From Hyphomicrobiales bacterium (lineage in GTDB: Bacteria > Pseudomonadota > Alphaproteobacteria > Rhizobiales > Rhizobiaceae): 5,238 bases of DNA. A program made the translations under genes and the position numbers. The stretch spans positions 1-5,238 of the forward strand of contig JAATGD010000235.1 in assembly GCA_015654965.1 (NCBI GenBank), given 5' to 3'. This document shows positions 1-4,649 of this stretch, piece by piece. The notes under the pieces were generated by a model, which was given only the letters and a program-made list of their open reading frames with translations, made no database searches and was not told the origin of the DNA. The stretch's first letter is position 1; every line of letters begins with the position of its first letter.

Positions 1-1
1 T

Positions 2-214
2 CGTTCCGAGATAACCTCGGAACGGTTCGAGTTAAAAGACATCCTGTCTCAAGGAAAGAGAGTCGTAGCGATTGGCGAACTGGCCTCACGCGTGAATAAG
101 ACCGGGAAACTCATTGAATCGGAATTTGTCTTCGACTTTATAGTTGAGGATGGGCTGATCAAACGATTCCGACTTTTTGAAGATAGTTTCGCCGTAGCAC
201 AGGCCGCGATTTAA
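2..214 (+). CDS. SnoaL/NTF2-like small-domain protein, C-terminal part (5' end outside window)
   Basis: An open frame enters from the left edge and ends at TAA (212-214), leaving about 70 residues. The visible part reads as the last strands of a cystatin-like alpha+beta fold of the SnoaL/NTF2 type. There is a strand around GKRVVAIGELASRV, a turn with NKTGKLIES, then the paired strands EFVFDFIVEDGLIKRFRLF and a short final helix EDSFAVAQAAI. The pattern 'F-x-V-x-D-G-x-I-x-R-F-R-x-[FY]-x-D' before the C-terminus is typical of SnoaL-like proteins (COG3631 type). Members of this fold range from isomerases and hydratases to proteins of unknown role, and nothing visible fixes a reaction. The gene converges on the LysR remnant and the two stop codons overlap by two bases. 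With the N-terminal half missing, the family call is moderate and no substrate can be given. Confidence 0.6.
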   Translation, partial: RSEITSERFELKDILSQGKRVVAIGELASRVNKTGKLIESEFVFDFIVEDGLIKRFRLFEDSFAVAQAAI

Positions 215-540
215 CGCTCCCAAGGTGGGCTCCCCCATTCTTTGGCCAGAAACTCCACGAATGCACCGGTGCGGCGCGGCACCGGCTCGCGCTTCGCCCG
301 CACAGCGTTGATCGGACTTGCCTGTTCGCCCCATTCGGGCAGGACGCGCACGAGACGGCCTTCACGCAGATCGTCGGCAACATCCCACATCTCCCGAAGA
401 GATATGCCCAGTCAGGCAAGGCACCATGTCCGCAAGGCATCGCCGCTGTCCGCGGACAGATCGCTTGCAACAGCGATCTCCTCCACCTCATCATTCGCTT
501 GGAGCACCCAACGGCTCTAAGACAGGCCCGGATAACCAGC
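211..540 (-). pseudogene. Degraded LysR-type transcriptional regulator, C-terminal effector domain only
   Basis: Read leftwards and ending at TAA (211-213), one frame gives the end of a LysR substrate-binding domain. It shows an SGDALRTWCLA segment, LGISLREMWDVADDLREG, then RLVRVLPEW and a final RRTGAFVEFLAKEW helix, a very typical LysR C-terminus. The frame is broken by TGA at 412-414, inside what should be the L-A-G-L-G-I turn. A single G-to-T change from GGA (Gly) would explain it. Upstream, the similarity continues as SRWVLQANDEVEEIAVASDL, then TAG at 517-519. Beyond about 540 I cannot follow the domain in any frame, and no winged helix-turn-helix half is present in the window. LysR proteins are usually about 300 residues, so two thirds are lost. 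In its intact form it would have been a ligand-responsive DNA-binding regulator. It is almost certainly non-functional here. Confidence 0.75.
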
Positions 541-714
541 ATCGGCGCACATGCTCCACTGTGAAGAAGTACATTGCTTCCAGGAACAATCGATCGTCAG
601 CGGCTTACGCCGGCACGGTGGCAGGCAGACTTTTAAAACCTCCACCGTGTTCGCCCAAACCGTGAACGTTATCGGCAGTGGACGCGATCTATTTGCGGCT
701 TTTTAGATTTTATG

Positions 715-750
715 TTGGTTGCGGGGTTCGTTACCCTCGATTTGAACCTG
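715..750 (-). other. Segment resembling the antisense of a tRNA-Met/fMet 3' end (fragment, not a tRNA)
   Basis: On the + strand TGGTTGCGGGG (716-726) is followed, after about 12 bases, by a GATTTGAACCT block ending near 749. In alphaproteobacterial initiator tRNA genes read backwards, the same two blocks mark the 3' acceptor strand with CCA and the T-arm, but with a shorter spacing of a few bases. Nothing that could be the anticodon arm, D arm or 5' acceptor strand follows, so this is not a tRNA gene. It may be a decayed tRNA-end sequence left by an integration event, or chance. The first block recurs at 870-879 inside a palindrome. Confidence is low. Confidence 0.2.
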
Positions 751-821
751 TTTTTATTAAGGCATTGGTATTATTGGCAAAACAATATTTTGGTGCGTTT
801 TTGGGGATTTTTGGCAAACAA

Positions 822-858
822 AAACCCTCAGCCAACTGTTTGAATTGATTGAGGGTTT
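822..858 (-). terminator. Inverted repeat with 9-bp perfect stem, terminator-like on the minus strand
   Basis: AAACCCTCA (822-830) and TGAGGGTTT (850-858) are perfect reverse complements separated by 19 bases. Read leftwards, the second arm runs directly into a T-rich tail (TTTTTGTTTG), as expected for a Rho-independent terminator of minus-strand transcripts. On the + strand the tail is weaker. The loop is long for an intrinsic terminator, so this may instead be a structural element. No gene that it would serve is recognisable immediately to its right on the minus strand, apart from read-through from the oxidoreductase operon across the IS remnant. Confidence 0.4.
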
Positions 859-869
859 ATGGTTCTATT

Positions 870-891
870 TGGTTGCGGGAGCTCGCAACCA
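870..891. repeat. Perfect 8-bp inverted repeat TGGTTGCG / CGCAACCA with 6-base loop
   Basis: TGGTTGCG (870-877) pairs exactly with CGCAACCA (884-891) around the loop GGAGCT. The right arm has the form of a tRNA 3' end (CGCAACCA). The left arm repeats a block seen at 716-723, which makes an 11-base direct repeat with 715-725. The palindrome lies 11 bp after the 822-858 hairpin, so both could fold in one transcript. There is no T-run after it, which argues against a simple terminator. It may be part of a dispersed palindromic element or a recombination or attachment relic. I cannot tell from one copy. Confidence 0.55.
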
Positions 892-1062
892 CCGATACCG
901 ACATTTGTTACAAGTTACTGTTTAATATATTATTTTCCATTATGAACATCATTCAGTGGCACACTGGATGAGGCGGTCTCGCTCCAACAATTCAGGGAAA
1001 CCCGTAAAGCCTGAATGATAAGCAATTAGCCAACATGTCTATTCAACCTTGAACATCGGCTG

Positions 1063-1829
1063 ATGTTGCCGTTACAGCCTCATTTCTACGAAACGAAGAA
1101 GGGATTTCCGAAAAGAGGTTCTCCCGCCACCGTCAGTCGCGTTCTCAGGCGAGTTGGTCTATCCCGGATGAAGAATATCGATCCGGCCGAACCTATCGTG
1201 CGCTACGAATATGCCGAGCCAGGTGGCCTGATACATCTCGACATCAAACGCCATGGCCGTTTCGAACGTGTCGGCCACCGGATCACAGGCGACAGGACGG
1301 GGCAGAGCAATTCACGCGGTGGCGGCTGGGAATATGTCCATGTCTGCATCGATGATGTCTCCCGCATCGCTTTCACAGACATCTTTCCGGATAAAACAGC
1401 TGTCAGCGCCATCGCTTTTCTCAAGACTGCCGTTGCCTATTATGCAAGCCTTGGCGTCACGGTCACGCGGGTGATGACCGACAACGGGTCCTGCTATGTC
1501 CCCAAGGACTTTGCCAAGGCCTGCAAGGCGCTCGGATTCAAGCACACTCGAACCAGACCTTACACGCCAAAAACCAATGGCAAGGCCGAACGCTTCATTC
1601 AGACCGCCTTGCAGGAGTGGGCGTATGCACGAGCCTATCCTTCGTCAAAGATAAGGAAAATGCATCTGCCAAACTGTGGACCCACATGTACAATTGGCAT
1701 CGCCCTCACGGCGGACTAAACTCAAAAACACCAATCAGTCGCCTGCGCCTGATCCGAGACAGCCTGTTGAGGTTCCACACACCGCAAGCATCAAGAGATT
1801 GTCACGAGGTAAAAAAGCCATTCGATTGA
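1063..1829 (+). pseudogene. IS481-family transposase, N-terminally truncated and frameshifted
   Basis: A DDE integrase-core (rve) transposase. Counting from the ATG at 1063, the catalytic residues are D60 (in LIHLDIK), D140 (in VMTDNGSCY) and E176 (in NGKAERF), with the 35-residue D-to-E spacing of the family. Other hallmarks are SPATVSRVLRRVGLSR at the start, GRFERVGHRITGDR, WEYVHVCIDD and RTRPYTPKTNGKAERF. The first frame runs to TAA 1717-1719, but family similarity leaves it after codon 196 (1648-1650). It continues in the -1 frame from 1650 as KENASAKLWTHMYNWHRPHGGL and ends at TGA 1827-1829. Loss of one base in an original AAAGG would explain the shift. The rejoined product is about 255 residues against roughly 310-350 for intact relatives. 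The N-terminal helix-turn-helix region is missing, so the ATG at 1063 is only the first in-frame ATG and not a native start. About 15 residues also extend past the usual LLRxHT end. The copy is presumably inactive. Confidence 0.85.
1063..1829 (+). mobile_element. Remnant of an IS481-family insertion sequence, ends not defined
   Basis: The element is recognised only through its transposase. Intact IS481 elements are about 1 kb and are bounded by short inverted repeats, often starting TGT, with a small target duplication. I compared the sequence around 900-1062 with that after 1790 and found no inverted-repeat pair I would trust. TGTTACAAGTTACTG at 906 is a weak left-end candidate only. The right end must lie within about 1785-1863, because the oxidoreductase gene stops at 1864 on the other strand and is intact. 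The element therefore sits immediately downstream of that operon, pointing towards it. Confidence 0.65.
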
Positions 1830-1863
1830 TACCTAATCAAACCTACTTTCAACGATAGTCTGT

Positions 1864-3129
1864 TTATGCTCTGTCAAGCTTATCAAAGCGGTCAGGAGCA
1901 AAACCTTCAATATCGATTTCCGGCGTTTGCCCTGAAAACAGCGCAGCCACGATACGCCCCGTTTTAGCCGATGCCATCAATCCAACATGGCCATGACCAA
2001 GGGCATAGGCAATATCCCGTGAACGGGGTGAAAAGCCGATACAAGGTCGCCCATCCGGCATTGATGGACGATGCCCCATCCAAAAGCGCGTCTTTTCCAA
2101 GTCGAGCAACGGGAAAAGCCCCGCAAGATGCTGTTTCAGAATTTCTGCGCGGAGCCAGTCCGGCTTGGTATCCGTTCCGGCAATTTCGACCTGCCCGGCA
2201 GCACGCAGACCACATTCCATCTGCTGCACCACCATCCCGGCATCCGATGCCATGAAAGCAGTTTTGAGCCCCGGAAAACCACCCTCAACCGTAAAGTGAT
2301 AACCGCGCTCGCTCTGGAGCGGCAGCCAGTCGCCGAGGCACTTGACCAACCTGCCCGAACCTATACCGGCAGCAATGACGACCTTATCGCAAATGACTTC
2401 ACCGCGATCTGTCACAACAGCTTCAAGACGGTTATTCTCAAACCGAAAATCACGCGCATTGGCTGTTTCAAATACCGCACCTCTTGCCCTCGCATGATTG
2501 GCGAGAGCGGAAACATAGCTGCCCGGATCCCGGCAGCGTCCGGCCTCATCAATGGCGACAGCGAAACGATAACGTTGCCGTAAGGCCGGTTCCTCATCGT
2601 AAAGCGCTGGCCCGGATAGCTCTCGCCATTTGATACCAGCACGCGCACGAATATCCCATGCAAGCGCCTCTTTTTCAAAATGAGAACGATCCATATAGGC
2701 GCAGAGCACACCGCCTTCGGCGATCAGATGCCCCACCCCCGCTTCATGCGCTAGCGCCTTATGCAATTGTGGCGCTTCGGCCAGCAGCGGGCGTAAAATT
2801 TGCGCCGTTTTCTCAACCTGGTCCCATGTCCAGCCTGCACGCAGATAGCGCAACAGCCATGGCAATGCTTTTGGCAGATAAGACCAACGGATGGCCAGTG
2901 GGCCAAGTGGATCAGCGATATAAGATGGAACCTTTTTCCAGACGCCCGGAATGGCAGGTGGCAAGATGGACTGGGTGGATAACCAGCCCGCATTGCCATA
3001 GCTTGCCGCCTGCTCCCCGCCGGGACGATCCGGCTCAATCACCGTCACCTTGTAGCCGCAGCGCAGCAATTCCAGCGCACAGGCAATACCAACCGCTCCT
3101 GCCCCGATAACAGCTATATGTCTGCTCAT
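1864..3129 (-). CDS. DadA-like FAD-dependent amino-acid oxidoreductase (D-amino-acid dehydrogenase family)
   Basis: 421 residues, a usual length for the DAO/DadA family (COG0665). The N-terminus is a Rossmann dinucleotide fold: HIAVIGAGAVG with GxGxxG at 9-14 and acidic E32 at the end of the second strand, which binds the FAD ribose. It is followed by the DadA-type motif GEQAASYGNAG (38-48). Near the C-terminus are WMGHRPSMPDGRPCIG (350-365) and GHGHVGLMASAKTGR (378-392), which contact flavin and substrate in family members. There is no signal peptide or clear membrane segment, so it is cytoplasmic or peripheral. Such enzymes oxidatively deaminate or dehydrogenate amino acids, often D-forms or cyclic imino acids such as D-hydroxyproline, passing electrons to a quinone or oxygen. 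The ATG start has a GGGGCGG-like ribosome site a few bases upstream (3134-3140). The gene lies last in an amino-acid ABC operon. The HypO-like role is an inference from context. Confidence 0.88.
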   Translation of the reverse strand: MSRHIAVIGAGAVGIACALELLRCGYKVTVIEPDRPGGEQAASYGNAGWLSTQSILPPAIPGVWKKVPSYIADPLGPLAIRWSYLPKALPWLLRYLRAGWTWDQVEKTAQILRPLLAEAPQLHKALAHEAGVGHLIAEGGVLCAYMDRSHFEKEALAWDIRARAGIKWRELSGPALYDEEPALRQRYRFAVAIDEAGRCRDPGSYVSALANHARARGAVFETANARDFRFENNRLEAVVTDRGEVICDKVVIAAGIGSGRLVKCLGDWLPLQSERGYHFTVEGGFPGLKTAFMASDAGMVVQQMECGLRAAGQVEIAGTDTKPDWLRAEILKQHLAGLFPLLDLEKTRFWMGHRPSMPDGRPCIGFSPRSRDIAYALGHGHVGLMASAKTGRIVAALFSGQTPEIDIEGFAPDRFDKLDRA

Positions 3130-3139
3130 ATTTCCGCCC

Positions 3140-3163
3140 CGTTGCTGCGATGGGTGGGCAACG
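3140..3163 (-). promoter_or_regulatory. 6-bp inverted repeat CGTTGC/GCAACG just upstream of the oxidoreductase start
   Basis: The arms 3140-3145 and 3158-3163 pair perfectly around a 12-base loop. In the minus-strand mRNA this stem-loop ends at the purine-rich stretch (3134-3140) that would serve as ribosome binding site of the oxidoreductase, and touches it by one base. It could modulate translation or simply be a chance repeat in a GC-rich leader. Confidence 0.25.
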
Positions 3164-3188
3164 CCGCTATACTCACCATATTACCCAG

Positions 3189-3208
3189 AAAAAAGCGTCA
3201 GGCTGACG
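3189..3208 (-). terminator. Terminator-like hairpin plus T6 at the ATPase stop codon
   Basis: Read leftwards, CGTCA-GCC-TGACG (3208 to 3196) forms a 5-bp stem with a 3-base loop. One C and then six T (3194-3189) follow. The TGA stop codon of the ATPase gene (3198-3200) is inside the second arm. The shape is that of a short intrinsic terminator within the operon, ahead of the oxidoreductase gene. With only five base pairs it is probably leaky, so it could reduce rather than abolish expression of the last gene. Confidence 0.4.
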
Positions 3209-3974
3209 GAAGTCGGAAGGCCGTATGCCCACGCAGAAACGCCTGCGTCCGTTCGTTTTGCGGATGCACCAGAATGTCGTACGGTGTCCCTTCCTCGATA
3301 ATCTTGCCATCGTGCAGAAAAGCGATGCGGTTGGCGACATTATAGGCAAAACCCAGTTCATGCGTGACGATCAGCATGGTCATGCCTTCTGTCGCAAGGC
3401 TCTTCATGGTCATGAGAACCTCACCGACCAGCTCCGGATCAAGCGCTGATGTCGCTTCATCGAACAGCATGACGTCGGGCTCCATCGCCAGCGAACGAGC
3501 AATGGCCACGCGCTGCTGTTGACCACCCGACAGGCGCGACGGATATTCCTTGATTTTTTCGGCCAAGCCCACCTTTTCAAGGTAATAATGGGCACGTTCA
3601 CGGGCTTCCGCCCCGCTGCGCCCCAATACCTTTCGCTGTGCAATCATGACGTTTTCCTCCGCAGAAAGATGCGGAAATAAGTTGAACTGTTGGAACACCA
3701 TGCCGACGCGTTGACGAAGATGGCGCAATTCTTCCTGCGAATATTGCATATTACCCTTTGAATCGGGCGTACCAACACGTTTGTCGTTCAGGTGGATTTC
3801 ACCTGAAGTCGGCATTTCCAGAAAATTCATGCAACGCAGCACTGTGCTTTTGCCCGAGCCACTCGCACCAAGCAGAACAACGGTTTCGCCTTCGTTGATA
3901 TCAAGGTCTATGCCTTTCAACACATCGCGCGTGCCGAACTTTTTATGGATATTTTTGGCGGCAATCATGCTCAT
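3198..3974 (-). CDS. Polar amino-acid ABC transporter, ATP-binding protein
   Basis: 258 residues, standard for the GlnQ/HisP/ArtP-type ATPase of PAAT importers. All nucleotide-binding elements are present. They are Walker A GASGSGKST (36-44), Q-loop VFQQFNLFPH (93-102), ABC signature LSGGQQQR (148-155), Walker B VMLFDE (168-173), D-loop SALD (176-179) and the switch histidine in VTHEL (H205). FQQFNLFPH and DEATSALDPE are characteristic of the polar amino-acid subfamily. The protein sits on the inner face of the cytoplasmic membrane as a dimer and powers the two permeases encoded just upstream. It begins 9 bp after the second permease stop. The first ATG (3972-3974) is preferred over the third-codon ATG because a TGAGG ribosome site lies 7 bases before it. 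A hairpin with a T-run overlaps its stop codon. The transported amino acid cannot be told from the ATPase. Confidence 0.95.
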   Translation of the reverse strand: MSMIAAKNIHKKFGTRDVLKGIDLDINEGETVVLLGASGSGKSTVLRCMNFLEMPTSGEIHLNDKRVGTPDSKGNMQYSQEELRHLRQRVGMVFQQFNLFPHLSAEENVMIAQRKVLGRSGAEARERAHYYLEKVGLAEKIKEYPSRLSGGQQQRVAIARSLAMEPDVMLFDEATSALDPELVGEVLMTMKSLATEGMTMLIVTHELGFAYNVANRIAFLHDGKIIEEGTPYDILVHPQNERTQAFLRGHTAFRLPSA

Positions 3975-3981
3975 GAGACGA

Positions 3982-3986
3982 CCTCA
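3982..3986 (-). promoter_or_regulatory. Shine-Dalgarno TGAGG overlapping the permease stop, fixes the ATPase start
   Basis: On the minus strand the second permease's TGA stop (3986-3984) forms the first three bases of TGAGG, followed by TCGTCTC and ATG. The 7-base spacing suits the first ATG and not the second ATG two codons later. The arrangement implies ribosomes ending on the permease can reinitiate on the ATPase. Confidence 0.6.
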
Positions 3987-4649
3987 ACTCGACTTGCGAA
4001 ATTTATATTCCAGCGCGTAGGACAAGCCACTCAGCACAAGAATGATAGCCGTCAACAGCACGGCAATGGCGGTATAGGCTTCCACCGGGCGATATTCCGT
4101 ATCGCTGATAAGCTTTGCCTGATAAAGCGCATCTGGATAGGCGATGGTGGCGGCGACCGAACTGATCTTGACGACTTCGATGGCTTCGTTGGTCAAAGCG
4201 GGCAATGTGCGCCGGATCGCCTGCGGCAGGATGATGCTGCCGAAAACCGTGCCCTCAGACATGCCAAGCGCCGTCGAGGCTTCCCATTGTCCACGGTCGA
4301 TCGATTGGACGCCACCACGAAGAATTTCGCAGAAATAAGCCCCCGAATAGAGCGAGAATGCAACTGCCGCAGTGAGGAAACGACCGTTCTGTATGCCTGT
4401 CAGCACCGGAATAGTGTAATAGAACCAAAATAGCAGAACCAGCGCCGGCAGGTTGCGCAACAATTCCACATAAATGGCCGCAAATCCCCGCAGGACGGCA
4501 AATCGCGAAATACGGGCCATCGCCAGCATGACGCCCAATGCAAGCCCGCAAATAAGAACGGTCAGCGAAAGATAGATCGTATTCAGCAGGCCTTCGATGA
4601 GCACATGCTTGTAATTGAGCAGAAACGAGAAATCCCAGCGATAATTCAT
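3984..4649 (-). CDS. Polar amino-acid ABC transporter permease, second of a pair
   Basis: 221 residues, typical for the His/Glu/Gln/Arg/opine permease family (BPD_transp_1 fold). The N-terminus WDFSFLLNYKHVLIEGLLNT is the classic family opening. Hydrophobic segments lie at about 20-44, 58-84, 92-110 and 190-212. A further, less hydrophobic stretch around 150-175 is likely the remaining one. The cytoplasmic EAA loop that docks on the ATPase is QWEASTALGMSEGTVF followed by SIILPQAIRRTLP (about 121-151). LLRNLPALVLLFWFYY (63-78) is also a family hallmark. It would form the inner-membrane channel as a heterodimer with the preceding permease. The ATG start overlaps the stop of that gene as ATGA, and AAAGG lies 10 bases upstream. 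TGA stop, then the ATPase 9 bp on. Nothing is broken or missing. Confidence 0.94.
   Translation of the reverse strand: MNYRWDFSFLLNYKHVLIEGLLNTIYLSLTVLICGLALGVMLAMARISRFAVLRGFAAIYVELLRNLPALVLLFWFYYTIPVLTGIQNGRFLTAAVAFSLYSGAYFCEILRGGVQSIDRGQWEASTALGMSEGTVFGSIILPQAIRRTLPALTNEAIEVVKISSVAATIAYPDALYQAKLISDTEYRPVEAYTAIAVLLTAIILVLSGLSYALEYKFRKSS

Larger units (their letters stand above)
541..1062. other. About 520 bp without a convincing gene; AT-rich, hairpins, gene remnants
   Basis: No frame in this stretch resembles a protein I recognise. Two short + strand frames exist: ATG 551 to TAG 706 (51 codons) and ATG 712 to TGA 843 (43 codons). Neither has a clear Shine-Dalgarno sequence or recognisable motif. 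From about 690 the DNA becomes clearly AT-rich compared with both flanks. It contains two strong inverted repeats (822-858 and 870-891), an 11-base direct repeat TTGGTTGCGGG (715-725 and 869-879), and segments resembling the antisense of a tRNA-Met 3' end. Between about 900 and 1062 all frames are interrupted. The missing N-terminal half of the IS481 transposase would be expected here, but I cannot recognise it. The ATG at 942 opening 'MNIIQ' is only weakly reminiscent of an IS481 transposase start. Confidence 0.6.

Noticed and set aside
159..542. Minus-strand frame of 127 codons over the left region
   Set aside because: It is out of frame with the clear LysR C-terminus on the same strand and has no coherent family motifs. 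A short piece near 520-540 (MLVIR) could belong to the LysR remnant through a further frameshift, but this is too weak to call.
242..665. Two + strand frames (242-520 and 318-665)
   Set aside because: Arg/Ser/Pro-rich antisense shadows of the LysR remnant, without motifs.
712..843. 43-codon + strand frame starting MLVAGFVTLDL
   Set aside because: It overlaps the tRNA-like stretch and the hairpin arm, has no Shine-Dalgarno sequence and shows aromatic-rich composition typical of translated AT-rich DNA.
715..893. A complete tRNA gene on the minus strand
   Set aside because: Only 3'-end-like blocks are present, with wrong spacing. No anticodon arm, D arm or matching 5' acceptor strand is found.
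905..935. Possible sigma-70 promoter (TTGTTA ... TATATT) before the transposase remnant
   Set aside because: The spacing is only 15 bases, the matches are partial, and the AT-rich context makes chance boxes likely.
906..1858. Terminal inverted repeats of the IS (TGTTACAAG at 906 against the region after 1795 or 1838)
   Set aside because: The best hand alignments reach only about six of eight or twelve of nineteen matching bases with gaps, no better than expected by eye in AT-rich sequence.
2071..2583. 170-codon + strand frame inside the oxidoreductase gene, and a similar one at 2658-3110
   Set aside because: Antisense shadows of a well-conserved full-length FAD enzyme, with no family motifs.
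3945..4433. 162-codon + strand frame across the ATPase-permease junction
   Set aside because: Antisense to two intact, motif-complete transporter genes.
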